Assembly (NCBI RefSeq): GCF_003024605.1
Contig: NZ_PYJQ01000001.1
Coordinates: 777,001 to 841,000, forward strand
Source of the DNA: Rhizobium sp. JAB6
GTDB lineage: Bacteria > Pseudomonadota > Alphaproteobacteria > Rhizobiales > Rhizobiaceae
Direction of reading: 5' to 3'
Length of the DNA: 64,000 bases
In this document: positions 55,630 through 64,000 of the stretch, piece by piece
Layout of the letters: each line of letters begins with the position of its first letter
Position numbering within the stretch: position 1 is the first letter of the stretch
The notes under the pieces: generated by a model
The model's input: only the letters and a program-made list of their open reading frames with translations
The model's database searches: none
What the model was told of the DNA's origin: nothing
Made by a program: the position numbers and the translations under genes

Positions 55630-56187
55630 CTAGCTCCGCTGCGGCAGCAGCGGATAGCCGGCCATGACAGCGCGGCCGACAAGAGCCGCAACCACCGCCT
55701 TGATGATATCGCCCGGCACGAAGCCCAGAGACCCGATAAATGCCTTGTTGAAGCCGATATTGATGGCGAGCCAGGCGATGCCGAACGCGTAGAGCACCAC
55801 CACGCCGCCGATAACAGCAGCGATGAAGAAGCCGATACCCTGCGTGAGGCTGCTTTGCTCAGGCTTCACCAACCGCTCGCAAAGATAGCCGGTGACGAAG
55901 GCTGCGAATATCCAGCCGACGAAGAAACCGGCAGTCGGGCCTGCAAATACGGCAAGACCGCCGCGTCCGCCGGAAAGGACCGGCAATCCGATCGTCACGA
56001 GGACCACCACCAAGAGCACCGCGATCGTGCCGCGCTTGGCGCCAAGTACGACGCCGGCGAGCATGACGCCGAGCGACTGGGCGGTGATCGGAACCGGAAT
56101 GATGCCGATGGGGATGGGCGGCAACAGGCCGAGCGCCACGATGATGGCGGCAAAAAGTGCCGAAAGCACGAGATCGCGGGTGTTCAT
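55630..56187 (-). CDS. bioY: Biotin transporter substrate-binding protein
   Basis: The S component of the ECF-type biotin importer, 185 residues with six hydrophobic helices. Conserved BioY parts are PVPITAQSLGVMLAGVVLG, GPTAGFFVGWIFAAF and the LGFVPGDIIKAVVAALVG end. The start at 56187 has GGAGGGA upstream; more distal in-frame codons are unsupported. It is the last gene of bioM-bioN-bioY, 28 nt after bioN. Confidence 0.95.
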   Translation of the reverse strand: MNTRDLVLSALFAAIIVALGLLPPIPIGIIPVPITAQSLGVMLAGVVLGAKRGTIAVLLVVVLVTIGLPVLSGGRGGLAVFAGPTAGFFVGWIFAAFVTGYLCERLVKPEQSSLTQGIGFFIAAVIGGVVVLYAFGIAWLAINIGFNKAFIGSLGFVPGDIIKAVVAALVGRAVMAGYPLLPQRS

Positions 56188-56215
56188 GGCGGCTCCCTCC
56201 AACAAAGATCCATGT

Positions 56216-56818
56216 TCATTGACGCCGAATGCCGCGCGCGTCAATCGCCGCCGCGATATTGTCAGCATCGCGCAGCGTCAGGATGATCAGCGGCGCGAGC
56301 GTGGTTGCCAGGCGCACCTTGATCCCGCGTGCCTGATGCGCTTCGCGGATTGCGCGGTAGCGATCGAGAATTTCGGGCACGAAACGGATGACCAGGCCGA
56401 CCGCCAATCCGATATCGGCTGCCTTGAGCAGGCCGAGCTTTTCGAGCGGCATGGCGAGGGCGGTGATCTCGTCGATTAAGGCAGCCATCGAGGTCGTGGC
56501 CGTGACCGTGGCGGCAAACAGCGCAAGCGCGGTCAAGCGCAGGGCGGTGACGATCGCCGCATGCAGCGGACCGACGAGTGCGGCGAAAATCGCCAGGACA
56601 GTAATCGAGATCAGGATGGGCCGCAGCCGCCGCAGCGCCTCTGCGACAGGCAAGCCGCTGCGAAAATAAAGGGCGGCGCCGCCAAGATTTGCACAGGCGA
56701 GCACCGGGATAGAGTGGGTCAGGAACAGCAGGAGGCCGAGCGTGGCAAGCGCAAGCAGTTTCAGGCGCGGCGAAAGCCGATGCATCCATGTATCCGCATC
56801 CACATGCAGCGTCTTCAT
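56216..56818 (-). CDS. bioN: Energy-coupling factor transmembrane protein of the biotin importer
   Basis: The EcfT scaffold component, 200 residues with four or five hydrophobic helices. The coupling helices carry the AxRG-type motifs AHQARGIKV and AIDARGIRR that contact the ATPase. The ATG at 56818 overlaps the bioM stop by one base (TGATG), so the genes are coupled. It works with BioM and BioY in biotin uptake, which rhizobia need when they cannot make biotin. Confidence 0.93.
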   Translation of the reverse strand: MKTLHVDADTWMHRLSPRLKLLALATLGLLLFLTHSIPVLACANLGGAALYFRSGLPVAEALRRLRPILISITVLAIFAALVGPLHAAIVTALRLTALALFAATVTATTSMAALIDEITALAMPLEKLGLLKAADIGLAVGLVIRFVPEILDRYRAIREAHQARGIKVRLATTLAPLIILTLRDADNIAAAIDARGIRRQ

Positions 56819-57495
56819 CAGCCGGCCATTTCCCTGTAGCGCGCGATCGCTTCCGCAGCAGGAGCGTCGGCGACGAGCCGGCCCTGGTCGAACAGCAGCA
56901 CGCGCTCAAAATCCTCAAGCAGCGGCAGATCGTGGCTGATGACGATGACATTCTCTGGAAGCGTCGCCATTGTCCTCTGCACGAGTGCCCGGTTCTTGAG
57001 ATCGAGCTGGTTGGTCGGTTCGTCGAGAATAAGGATATCGGGGCCGGTGACGAGCACCGAGCAGAGCGCCGCCATCTGCAATTCCCCGCCGGAAAGTTCA
57101 TGCGCCCGCCGCGCGCCGAGATGGCCGACGCCGAACCGCCCGAGAATGCCCTCGACCGCGGCTTCGATCTGCGCCTTGTCAAATCCGCGCGCCTTGAGCC
57201 CGAAGGCGATATCGTCGCGCACGATGGGCAGAATGATCTGGTTTTGTGGTGACTGGAAGATATAGCCCACCTTGCCGAGCACTTCGGCAGCGTCGCCAAC
57301 CGTATCGAGCCCATCGACTACGACGCGCCCGCTCGTCGGCTTGACGAGCCCGTTGATCAACCGCGCAAATGTCGTCTTGCCGGAGCCGTTGAGGCCGATC
57401 ACTCCGATCCGGCGCTCCTGAAGCGTAAGGTTCAGCGGAACCAGCGCCGTGCGGCTGCCATAGTCGACGCCGGCATTTTCGAAGCGGATGTCCAA
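56818..57495 (-). CDS. bioM: Energy-coupling factor ATPase of the biotin importer
   Basis: The ABC ATPase of the ECF importer, 225 residues. Walker A is GLNGSGKTTFARL, Q-loop FQSPQNQI, signature HELSGGELQMAALC, Walker B DILILDEPTNQLD, and the His switch SHD. It starts at TTG 57495 with AGGGAAG five nt upstream; no suitable ATG precedes the Walker A. Head of the bioMNY operon described in rhizobia. Confidence 0.94.
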   Translation of the reverse strand: MDIRFENAGVDYGSRTALVPLNLTLQERRIGVIGLNGSGKTTFARLINGLVKPTSGRVVVDGLDTVGDAAEVLGKVGYIFQSPQNQIILPIVRDDIAFGLKARGFDKAQIEAAVEGILGRFGVGHLGARRAHELSGGELQMAALCSVLVTGPDILILDEPTNQLDLKNRALVQRTMATLPENVIVISHDLPLLEDFERVLLFDQGRLVADAPAAEAIARYREMAG

Positions 57496-57602
57496 GCGGC
57501 TTCCCTGTTCGGTGGTGTGCTCGCGGAGCTATAGCGCATCGCCTCGATTTATCAAATCGGCGCCTCTTTGAAAGCATGGGAATTTATGCCTATGATCCCG
57601 CA

Positions 57603-58793
57603 ATGACGAATCTGCTCTCGAATCGTGACGCCCGCCGCGTGTTCCTTGCCAAGCAGGGGCTCGCCAATCCGCCCAACCGCGCCTTGACCAAGGCGGGGCT
57701 GCTGCAGCTTATCCACGATATCGGTTTCGTGCAGGTGGATAGTATCGCCACCGTCGAGCGCGCCCATCACCAGATCCTGTTTTCGCGTAACCAGACCTAT
57801 CGGCGAGAGCACCTGACGGAACTCCTTGAAAAGGACGGCGCGCTTTTCGAGAATTGGACGCATGACGCCTCGATCCTTCCGAGTGCCTTCTTCGTCTATT
57901 GGAAGCACCGCTTCCGCCGCGAGGAAGCGGCGATCATCGAGCGCTGGCGGAAATGGCGCGGCGAGGGGTTCGAGGCGGCCTTCGAGGAAACCTACGAGCG
58001 CGTGCTGAAGAATGGCGCGATCACCGCCCGCGAGGTGAAGGCGGAGGACCATGTCTCCGGCGGCTGGTGGAACTGGCACCCCAACAAGACGGCGCTCGAA
58101 TATTTCTGGCGCACCGGCAAGTTCGCCATTGCCGGCCGCACGAATTTCCAGAAGGTCTACGATCTCGTGGAGCGCGTGTTGCCGAGCCATTTCCACGAGC
58201 CGGAAGTCGGGCACGACGAGTTCGTCGACTGGGCCTGCCGCAGCGCGCTGCAGCGCCTCGGCTTCGCGACCTCGGGCGAAATCGCCGCCTTCTGGGATCT
58301 CGTGACGCCGCAGGAGGCGAAGAGCTGGGTCGAGACGCACCGCGATGAACTGACCGAAGTGCTGGTCGAGCCTGCCGCCGGCGGCAAGCCTCGGCTTTCC
58401 CTTGCTTTCCTCGATTTCCATGACACGCTCGACAGCCACGCCGAAGCGCCGGCGCGCATCCGCGTCCTCAGCCCCTTCGATCCCACGCTGCGCGACCGCA
58501 ACCGCACCGAACGCCTCTTCGGCTTCTTCTATCGCATCGAGATCTTCGTGCCGGAACCGAAGCGGGAATATGGCTACTATGTCTTCCCGCTTTTGGAAGG
58601 AGACCGGCTGATCGGACGGATCGACATGAAGGCCGACCGCAAGGCGGGCACTCTGGATGTCAAGCGCCTCTGGCTCGAACCCGGTGTCAAGCGATCCGCC
58701 GGCCGGCTGGAGAAGCTGGAAGCGGAGCTGGAGCGCGTTGCCCGTTTCACCGGTGTCGAGAAAGTGGTTTTTCTCGAAGGCTGGCGGGGATGA
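57603..58793 (+). CDS. YcaQ/AlkX-type DNA glycosylase (HTH_42 family)
   Basis: A 396-residue winged-helix protein of the YcaQ/AlkZ family; the E. coli member unhooks interstrand cross-links. The N-terminal part has NRDARRVFLAKQGL and GFVQVDSIATVERAHHQILFSR with the catalytic Gln-x-Asp-type motif (QVD). The C-terminal half has RIRVLSPFDPTLRDRNRTERLFGF and YYVFPLLEGDRLIGRIDMKADR. I start it at 57603 (MTNLLSN), the normal family start; the ATG at 57576 is possible. It is divergent from bioM. Confidence 0.87.
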   Translation: MTNLLSNRDARRVFLAKQGLANPPNRALTKAGLLQLIHDIGFVQVDSIATVERAHHQILFSRNQTYRREHLTELLEKDGALFENWTHDASILPSAFFVYWKHRFRREEAAIIERWRKWRGEGFEAAFEETYERVLKNGAITAREVKAEDHVSGGWWNWHPNKTALEYFWRTGKFAIAGRTNFQKVYDLVERVLPSHFHEPEVGHDEFVDWACRSALQRLGFATSGEIAAFWDLVTPQEAKSWVETHRDELTEVLVEPAAGGKPRLSLAFLDFHDTLDSHAEAPARIRVLSPFDPTLRDRNRTERLFGFFYRIEIFVPEPKREYGYYVFPLLEGDRLIGRIDMKADRKAGTLDVKRLWLEPGVKRSAGRLEKLEAELERVARFTGVEKVVFLEGWRG

Positions 58794-58821
58794 CCGACTG
58801 TTCCCTTTCGAGAAATCGGTG

Positions 58822-59928
58822 GTGAGTGGCCTCAGGGAAACTGCCGCTGATTTCGGGGACAGCGATCGGCTGGACACCGTTCGGATTTTCGATGGACATA
58901 ATGATGCGGTCCAATTCATGCTGGACTATAAAGCTGACGGCCGCGATTTTCTGGTTCGGTCCGAGGCCGGACATCTCGATCTTCCAAGAGCACTCGAAGG
59001 AAGCCTGGCCGGCGGATTGTTTGCGATGTATGCCGCGCCGGAGCATGAGCCGGTGGATGATCTGACGATCACCCATGATGGCTATGAAGTTCGCTATGCA
59101 GAGGCCTTGAATCCGGACCATGCCCGCCGGCAAATCGACGGGCAGCTTTCGGCCATAAAGAAGCTGATCGGGCGCTCGGGCGATAAAATCCGTCTGGCAA
59201 CGAGCGTCAGCCAGATCGAAGCGGCACGACATGCCGGCGTCTTTGCCGTCGTGCTCCATATGGAAGGCGCCGACGCCATTGGCCCCAATCTCGGTTATCT
59301 GGATAGCCTCTACGATGCCGGTCTTCGATCCCTGGGCATCGTGTGGAGCCGCCCCAATATCTTTGGCTACGGCGTTCCGTTCGCCTATCCAAGATCGCCC
59401 GATACCGGGCCCGGCCTCACGGATTTGGGAAAGGATCTGGTCAGAAGATGCAACGAACTGGGGATCATGATCGATGTTTCCCATCTGAACGAGCGCGGAT
59501 TTTGGGATGTCGCCGCATTGAGCACCGCACCGCTCGTGGCCACGCACGCCTGCGCCCATGCCATATGTCCATCGACCCGAAATCTCACCGACCGGCAATT
59601 GGACGCCATCCGCGATAGCGGCGGCGTCGTTGGCTTGAATTTAGCCGTCAACGATATCCGCGCGGATGCCAATCTTGAGGAGGACACCCCGCTCGAGGCC
59701 GTCATTCGCCAGATCGACTATCTCGTCGCCCGCCTCGGTGCCGATGGGCTCGCTCTCGGATCGGACTTCGATGGCGCCGTCATGCCGCGCGAGATAAGAG
59801 ACGCAAGCGGCTTGCCGCGTCTCGTCGATGCCATGCGCAAGAGCGGATTCGACGAGCTGAGCTTACGAAAATTCGCCTATGATAGTTGGTTGCGCGTATT
59901 CGACGTGACGTGGCCGGATCGATCGTAA
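58822..59928 (+). CDS. Membrane-dipeptidase-like M19 peptidase
   Basis: A 368-residue metal-dependent dipeptidase of the amidohydrolase fold. Zinc ligands are visible in IFDGHNDAVQFML (His-x-Asp), LHMEGADAI (Glu), and the later His residues in IDVSHLNERGFW and ATHACAHAICPSTRNLTD, with LGSDFDG near the end. No ATG precedes the first metal motif in frame; GTG codons at 58819 and 58822 are the likely starts, 25-28 nt after the glycosylase stop, so cotranscription is probable. No signal peptide, so it is cytoplasmic. Confidence 0.87.
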   Translation: MSGLRETAADFGDSDRLDTVRIFDGHNDAVQFMLDYKADGRDFLVRSEAGHLDLPRALEGSLAGGLFAMYAAPEHEPVDDLTITHDGYEVRYAEALNPDHARRQIDGQLSAIKKLIGRSGDKIRLATSVSQIEAARHAGVFAVVLHMEGADAIGPNLGYLDSLYDAGLRSLGIVWSRPNIFGYGVPFAYPRSPDTGPGLTDLGKDLVRRCNELGIMIDVSHLNERGFWDVAALSTAPLVATHACAHAICPSTRNLTDRQLDAIRDSGGVVGLNLAVNDIRADANLEEDTPLEAVIRQIDYLVARLGADGLALGSDFDGAVMPREIRDASGLPRLVDAMRKSGFDELSLRKFAYDSWLRVFDVTWPDRS

Positions 59929-60002
59929 GCTTTGCCACCTCCCCTTGAAGGGACATACCAACAGAGTCCAATAGGCAGAGAACACCCGAAGAGGAGAGTT
60001 CG

Positions 60003-60581
60003 TTGTCGTCGCTAATTCTAAAAGGCCGCAATGTCAGGCTCCGCCCGCCATGTGCCGAGGACGCCGATGTGCGCTTCGCCTTGGGTACGAATGCCGAGAT
60101 CGCGGAGATGTATGGCGTCAACAGGGAGGACATCAAGCCCATCACCCGTGAGGGCGCGACGCAATGGGTTCAGGGTATCGCCGATCACCCTCACGCATGG
60201 GTTATCGAGATCGAGGGTGCCTTTGCCGGCGTGATCAGATTGGATAAGGTCAATCGCCGGGACCGGCGCGCGACGATGGCAATCGGGATTTATGATCCAG
60301 CGTTGCTTAGTAAAGGCTTTGGCACGGAAGCGATCACGCTTCTGCTAGCTCATGCCTTCGGCGATATGGGACTGCACCGGATCGGAATACGCGTGCTTGC
60401 CTACAACAAGCGCGCAATCCGCGCCTATGAGAAATGCGGTTTTGTTGTCGAGGGAAGGGAGCGGGAAACCGCCTACGTCAACGGCGCCTGGCACGACGAC
60501 ATCATGATGGGGCTGCTCGATCGCGAGTTTTCGCTATTACCCCTTGAGGGGAGGTCGCCGCCCAGCGGCGGGCGGCGGTGA
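60003..60581 (+). CDS. GNAT acetyltransferase (RimJ/RimL-like)
   Basis: A 192-residue N-acetyltransferase with the acetyl-CoA loop LSKGFGTEAITLLLAHAF and LHRIGIRVLAYNKRAIRAYEKCGF, typical of the RimJ/RimL group; substrate unknown. The start is a TTG at 60003 with GAGGAGAG upstream. The final residues LLPLEGRSPPSGGRR are encoded by the palindromic repeat that follows, so the C-terminal tail was probably gained by repeat insertion and the ancestral protein ended near residue 178. Confidence 0.88.
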   Translation: MSSLILKGRNVRLRPPCAEDADVRFALGTNAEIAEMYGVNREDIKPITREGATQWVQGIADHPHAWVIEIEGAFAGVIRLDKVNRRDRRATMAIGIYDPALLSKGFGTEAITLLLAHAFGDMGLHRIGIRVLAYNKRAIRAYEKCGFVVEGRERETAYVNGAWHDDIMMGLLDREFSLLPLEGRSPPSGGRR

Positions 60582-60663
60582 TCCTGAGTGCAGGGGGACA
60601 TCGTCCCGCCCCAGCACTTTGTGCCGACCCTCCCCCTCAAGGGGCCCTCAAGGGGAGGGTCGG
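60540..60663. repeat. Palindromic intergenic repeat overlapping the GNAT end
   Basis: CCCCTTGAGGGGAGG (60540-60554) is matched by CCTCCCCCTCAAGGGG (60629-60644), and a 12-bp perfect stem CCGACCCTCCCC (60624-60635) / GGGGAGGGTCGG (60652-60663) sits directly after the ribB stop. CTCAAGGGG also occurs twice near 60637-60655. A rhizobial dispersed repeat is the likely nature. Confidence 0.6.
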
Positions 60664-60666
60664 GAA

Positions 60667-61770
60667 TCAGCAAATCTCCGTCGTGGCGATCTTGATGCCG
60701 AAGCCTTCCAGGCCGACATAGTGCCGTTCGCGGCTGGTGAGCAGCTTGATCGAGCTGACGCCGAGGTCCTTCAGGATCTGTGCGCCGAGGCCGATTTCCA
60801 GCCACTCGCTCTCGCGTGTCTGCGCCTCGGCATGGGCTTCCCGACCGGCCTGGCACGATTTTCGGCCGTTGTCGATATGGCCGACGCCGACGGAGCCTTC
60901 CCGCAGATAGACGATGATGCCGCGGCCCTCTTCGGCGATCTTTTTCATGTAGAAATCCACCGGGCTGCTCTTGCCGAAAATATCCTCGGCGACGTTTTCC
61001 GGATGCAGACGAACCGGAATGTCGATGCCATCGCGGATATCGCCGAAGACGACGGCGAGATGCTGCATTGGATCCCAGGGCAGCGAATAGGTGTGGGCGC
61101 GCGCCTTGCCGAATGGCGTCTCGATGTCGAAGCTGGCGCCGAGTTCGATCAGCGTTTCCTTGCGCTGGCGATATGCGATGAGATCGGCGACCGAAACAAG
61201 CTTCAGCCCGTGCTGTTCGGCAAAGCTCACCACTTGCTGGCCGCGCGTGACGGTGCCATCGTCATTGACGAGCTCGCTGATGACGCCGATCGGCGGAAGG
61301 CCGGCAAGCTTGCAGAGGTCGACCGCAGCTTCGGTATGGCCCGAACGCATGAGCACGCCGCCTTCGCGCGCAACCAGCGGGAAGATATGGCCGGGACGGA
61401 CGAAATCGGTGGGACCGACATTCGGATTGGCGAGGTTTCGAACCGTCAGGGTCCGGTCGTCGGCGGAAATGCCTGTTGTGGTGCCGTGCTTGAAATCGAC
61501 GGAAACGGTGAAGGCCGTCGTATGGGCGGAATCATTTTCCGCGACCATGGCGTTGAGGTTCAGCCGCTTGGCCTCCTCGCGCGGCATCGGTGTGCAGACG
61601 ATGCCGGACGTGTGGCGAACGATGAAGGCCATCTTTTCCGGCGTGCAGTGAACGGCGGCAACGATCAGATCGCCTTCGTTCTCGCGGTCGTCATCGTCCA
61701 TGACGACGACGATCTCGCCGGCTTCGAAAGCCCGGATGGCATCGACAACGCGCTTCTGGTCGTAAGACAT
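60667..61770 (-). CDS. ribB: 3,4-dihydroxy-2-butanone-4-phosphate synthase with degenerate RibA-like domain
   Basis: A 367-residue riboflavin-pathway enzyme that converts ribulose-5-phosphate to dihydroxybutanone phosphate. The RibB half (1-205) is intact: VVVMDDDDRENEGDLIVAA, CTPMPREEAKRLNL and MRSGHTEAAVDLCKLAG. The second half resembles GTP cyclohydrolase II but lacks its zinc cysteines; the place of the CxSCxT-type motif is RLHPENVAEDIFGKSSP, and the later G-R-Q/R loop is weak. Such RibBX proteins exist in rhizobia. It starts 10 nt after the aroC stop, so they form an operon. Confidence 0.92.
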   Translation of the reverse strand: MSYDQKRVVDAIRAFEAGEIVVVMDDDDRENEGDLIVAAVHCTPEKMAFIVRHTSGIVCTPMPREEAKRLNLNAMVAENDSAHTTAFTVSVDFKHGTTTGISADDRTLTVRNLANPNVGPTDFVRPGHIFPLVAREGGVLMRSGHTEAAVDLCKLAGLPPIGVISELVNDDGTVTRGQQVVSFAEQHGLKLVSVADLIAYRQRKETLIELGASFDIETPFGKARAHTYSLPWDPMQHLAVVFGDIRDGIDIPVRLHPENVAEDIFGKSSPVDFYMKKIAEEGRGIIVYLREGSVGVGHIDNGRKSCQAGREAHAEAQTRESEWLEIGLGAQILKDLGVSSIKLLTSRERHYVGLEGFGIKIATTEIC

Positions 61771-61780
61771 CTCGAAGTTC

Positions 61781-62878
61781 CTATCTCTGCTGGCCCGTCT
61801 GGCCGCGATCCCTCAGATAATGGTCGGCAACGGCGCAGGCAACCATCGCCTCGCCGATCGGAACGGCGCGAATGCCGACGCATGGATCGTGGCGGCCCTT
61901 GGTGCGGACATCGACATTGTTGCCATCGGCATCGATCGACTGGCGTTCCGTCAGGATGGACGAAGTCGGCTTGATGGCGAAGCGGGCGACGATCGGCTCG
62001 CCTGTGGAAATGCCGCCCAGGATGCCGCCGGCATGATTGGACAGGAATATGCGCTTGCCGTCATTGCCCATGCGCATGGCATCGGCATTTTCCTCGCCTG
62101 TGAGTTCAGCAGAGGCGAAACCCTCCCCGATTTCGACGCCCTTGACGGCGTTGATCGACATCAGCAGCGAGGCGATGTCCTGATCGAGCTTGCCGTAGAT
62201 CGGTGCGCCGAGGCCGGCCGGCACGCCTTCGGCCACGACTTCCACCACGGCGCCGATCGAGGAGCCGGCCTTGCGGATGCCGTCGAGATACTCTTCCCAT
62301 ACCGGCACGATGTCCGGATCAGGCGCGAAGAAAGGGTTTTGATCGACCTGAGCCCAATCCCAATTGGCGCGGTTGATCTTATGCTTGCCGATCTGCACCA
62401 GCGCACCGCGGATCGTCGCGCCGGGCACGACGAGGCGGGCGATGCCGCCGGCAGCAACACGCGCTGCCGTTTCGCGAGCCGATGAGCGGCCGCCGCCGCG
62501 ATAGTCGCGAATGCCGTATTTGACGTCATAGGTATAGTCGGCATGTCCGGGACGATAGCGCCGGGCGATTTCGCCATAGTCCTTCGAACGCTGGTCGGTA
62601 TTCTCAATCAGCATCGAGATCGGCGTTCCGGTCGAGATCATCGTCTCGCCGTCCTCGTCTATCATGACGCCCGACAGGACCTTGACGAGATCGTCCTCGC
62701 GCCGCTGGGTTACGAATCGCGATTGCCCCGGCTTGCGCTTGTCGAGCCAGGTCTGAATGTCCTGCAGTTTGAAGCGGAGGCCAGGAGGGCAGCCATCGAC
62801 GACGCAGCCAAGCGCCGGGCCGTGGCTTTCGCCCCAGGTGGTGACGCGGAAAAGATGACCGAATGTATTGTGCGACAT
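61781..62878 (-). CDS. aroC: Chorismate synthase
   Basis: Makes chorismate from EPSP, the last shikimate step, with reduced FMN. The 365-residue protein begins [23 protein letters not shown], and has [15 protein letters not shown], the FMN loop DYRGGG, and [26 protein letters not shown] (in parts). The start is 62878; an upstream in-frame ATG at 62956 adds residues that are not part of the family. aroA, which feeds it, is at 8.6 kb. A palindromic repeat lies in the leader. Confidence 0.96.
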   Translation of the reverse strand: MSHNTFGHLFRVTTWGESHGPALGCVVDGCPPGLRFKLQDIQTWLDKRKPGQSRFVTQRREDDLVKVLSGVMIDEDGETMISTGTPISMLIENTDQRSKDYGEIARRYRPGHADYTYDVKYGIRDYRGGGRSSARETAARVAAGGIARLVVPGATIRGALVQIGKHKINRANWDWAQVDQNPFFAPDPDIVPVWEEYLDGIRKAGSSIGAVVEVVAEGVPAGLGAPIYGKLDQDIASLLMSINAVKGVEIGEGFASAELTGEENADAMRMGNDGKRIFLSNHAGGILGGISTGEPIVARFAIKPTSSILTERQSIDADGNNVDVRTKGRHDPCVGIRAVPIGEAMVACAVADHYLRDRGQTGQQR

Positions 62879-62950
62879 ATAGAACGACCGGATTGGTGCA
62901 GCCTGTCGGGCAGACCGCGTCTTGTCTCTTGCAATTTCGGCCCACTCATA

Positions 62951-62998
62951 GAGCATGACGCCGAAAAGTGTAAGCGGTTTTCGGGCAACATCATGCTC
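62951..62998. repeat. Rhizobial palindromic repeat upstream of aroC
   Basis: Outer arms GAGCATGA (62951-62958) / TCATGCTC (62991-62998) and inner arms CCGAAAA (62961-62967) / TTTTCGG (62978-62984) form a nested dyad with the core GTGTAAGCGG. The CCGAAAAGTGTAAGCGGTTTTCGG-like core is familiar from intergenic regions of many rhizobia; copies elsewhere need a search. Confidence 0.65.
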
Positions 62999-63276
62999 TG
63001 CCTATTTGATTGCAATGCCGGACCACTGAGACGGTTCAACCTCGACCATTGGCGGCCAAAAGCCGGCAAGACAAGATCTTTCTTCAGCCGCGCGGCATCT
63101 CCCTTTGCTTGCGCGTGCCGCATGGTAAACAAAGATTAATCTGCCCTGTGGATTGTGACGAAGCATTCACCAATTGGGCGGGCGAAGCCACTATTGCGGG
63201 CAACTTCCGCCATATTCGACGTGTTTTCTAGGCCGCATAAGAAATCACAAGCAATTTGACCTGAAGGGTGACGACG
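62999..63276. other. Intergenic region between aroC and the DUF1344 gene, no gene seen
   Basis: With the repeat before it, this forms a gap of about 400 nt between divergent genes. It must hold the promoters of both. I see no coding or structural RNA signal. Confidence 0.5.
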
Positions 63277-63537
63277 ATGCGCTTCTTTGTAGCGACGCTT
63301 TTGGCCACGGCAAGCCTGCTTGCTCCTGTCGCTGGTTTTGCTGAAAGCGCGGATGTCGAGGCCGTCATCAAGAAGGTCGATGCGAAGAACTTCAACATCA
63401 CGCTGGATGATGGCAAGAGCTATCAGGTGCCGGAAGATTTCGATTTCAGCGGCCTGCAGGCAGGCGTCAAGGTCGTCGTCTTCTATACGGAAGTCGACGG
63501 CAAGCGCGTCGTCAACGATCTTGATATCGTTCAATAA
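63277..63537 (+). CDS. DUF1344 exported protein
   Basis: An 86-residue protein with a signal peptide (MRFFVATLLATASLLAPVAGFA-ES) and a DUF1344 domain: ADVEAVIKKVDAKNFNITLDDG, YQVPEDFDFSGLQAGVKVVVFYTEVDGKRVVNDL in two parts. It is probably periplasmic; function unknown. The ATG at 63277 has GAAGGGTGA upstream; a GTG nine bases before is the alternative. Confidence 0.9.
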   Translation: MRFFVATLLATASLLAPVAGFAESADVEAVIKKVDAKNFNITLDDGKSYQVPEDFDFSGLQAGVKVVVFYTEVDGKRVVNDLDIVQ

Positions 63538-63643
63538 ACCCCGGCATCGTCAGGCACATCCGGCGGCGGTGAAACTCAGAAGTGGCTTGATCGATTTCAA
63601 GCGGTTCTCCGAGCAACGCTCCCCGGTCTCATCCAGAAGCGCG

Positions 63644-64000
63644 TTACATCCAGCCGATGATCTTCATTTCCGGATCGACTTTCAGGATCTGGTCCTGATG
63701 GATGGGGATTTCGGCAGCTTCTTCCTTTTCGACATCGCCGATCAGACGGAACAGCGTGCGTATGACGCCGCCATGCGTGACGCAGACTGTCGGCCGGTCG
63801 ATGGAAGTCAGCCAGGAGCCGACGCGCCAGGAGAGGATCTCGTAGCTTTCGGCATCGTCACCGGGCGGGATAAAATCCCATTTGTTCGCCTTGCGCTCGG
63901 CAAGACGGTCAGGCTCGGTCGCCTTCAATTCCTTGAGGGTAAAGCCTTCCCAAGCCCCGAAGGATACCTCGATCAATCGGTCGTCGGTGCGGTAATCCCT
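63644..64000 (-). CDS. Histidine phosphatase family protein (partial, N-terminus beyond window)
   Basis: About 118 C-terminal residues of a phosphoglycerate-mutase-like phosphatase. Seen are RTDDRLIEVSFGAWEGFTLKEL (in parts) and the second catalytic His in VCVTHGGVIRTLFRLIGD. The N-terminal RHG motif is off the right edge. These enzymes remove phosphate from small molecules via a phosphohistidine; substrate unknown. The codons continue in frame to the last base. Confidence 0.87.
   Translation of the reverse strand, partial: RDYRTDDRLIEVSFGAWEGFTLKELKATEPDRLAERKANKWDFIPPGDDAESYEILSWRVGSWLTSIDRPTVCVTHGGVIRTLFRLIGDVEKEEAAEIPIHQDQILKVDPEMKIIGWM

Overview
The window is a GC-rich, densely packed piece of chromosome from an alphaproteobacterium. 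Gene content points to Rhizobium or a close relative: bioMNY, BA14K, DUF6101, DUF1344 and DUF1217 proteins, a RibB with a degenerate RibA-like tail, GbcAB-type betaine demethylase, and rhizobial intergenic palindromes. I see no plasmid, phage, IS, CRISPR or tRNA/rRNA features; nearly everything is core-chromosome metabolism and housekeeping.

Layout. 1-4.4 kb (minus): polyprenyl diphosphate synthase, then a TPR protein, ispE and moaB in a tight run (moaB cut by the left edge). 4.5-6.7 kb (plus): DUF2007 protein, tRNA1(Val)-type methyltransferase, S49 peptidase and a small membrane protein. 6.8-14.6 kb (plus): glyQ and glyS separated by lemA, an aroA-type EPSP synthase and a DUF2207 membrane protein, then a DUF523 protein. 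14.6-18.6 kb (minus): chemoreceptor, small secreted protein, purD. 18.9-25.2 kb: tex, cyclopropane-fatty-acid synthase, a lipoprotein, MipA/OmpV, UbiA. 25.3-31.9 kb: DUF6101, a very large DUF1217 repeat protein, and an FtsK without membrane segments. 32-36.5 kb: a MOSC protein and a GntR/UTRA regulator facing each other across a perfect 20-bp palindrome, then a D-2-hydroxyacid dehydrogenase, Sua5/YwlC and an unknown. 36.8-39.5 kb: a cobalamin riboswitch leading a two-gene Rieske demethylase operon (gbcA-gbcB type). 39.4-48.3 kb: GH25 enzyme, BA14K, CorA/ZntB, acyl-CoA dehydrogenase and enoyl-CoA hydratase/isomerase, two RNA methyltransferases, DUF4424. 48.6-57.5 kb: second chemoreceptor, dxs, pirin, xseB, histone-deacetylase-like enzyme, a thioesterase, and the biotin importer bioMNY. 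57.6-64 kb: YcaQ-type glycosylase, M19 dipeptidase, GNAT, ribB, aroC, DUF1344, and a phosphatase cut by the right edge.

How genes fit together. Dxs and IspE are steps of the MEP pathway, the polyprenyl synthase makes the quinone side chain and UbiA attaches it. AroA and AroC are shikimate steps. The riboswitch-betaine link is the most interesting connection: betaine demethylation can supply glycine (for 5-aminolevulinate) and methyl groups, both needed for corrin synthesis, so B12 limitation would switch on precursor supply. Three intergenic TTAA-N7-TTAA sites suggest CtrA cell-cycle control of a lipid-modifying enzyme, a cell-wall hydrolase and a thioesterase.
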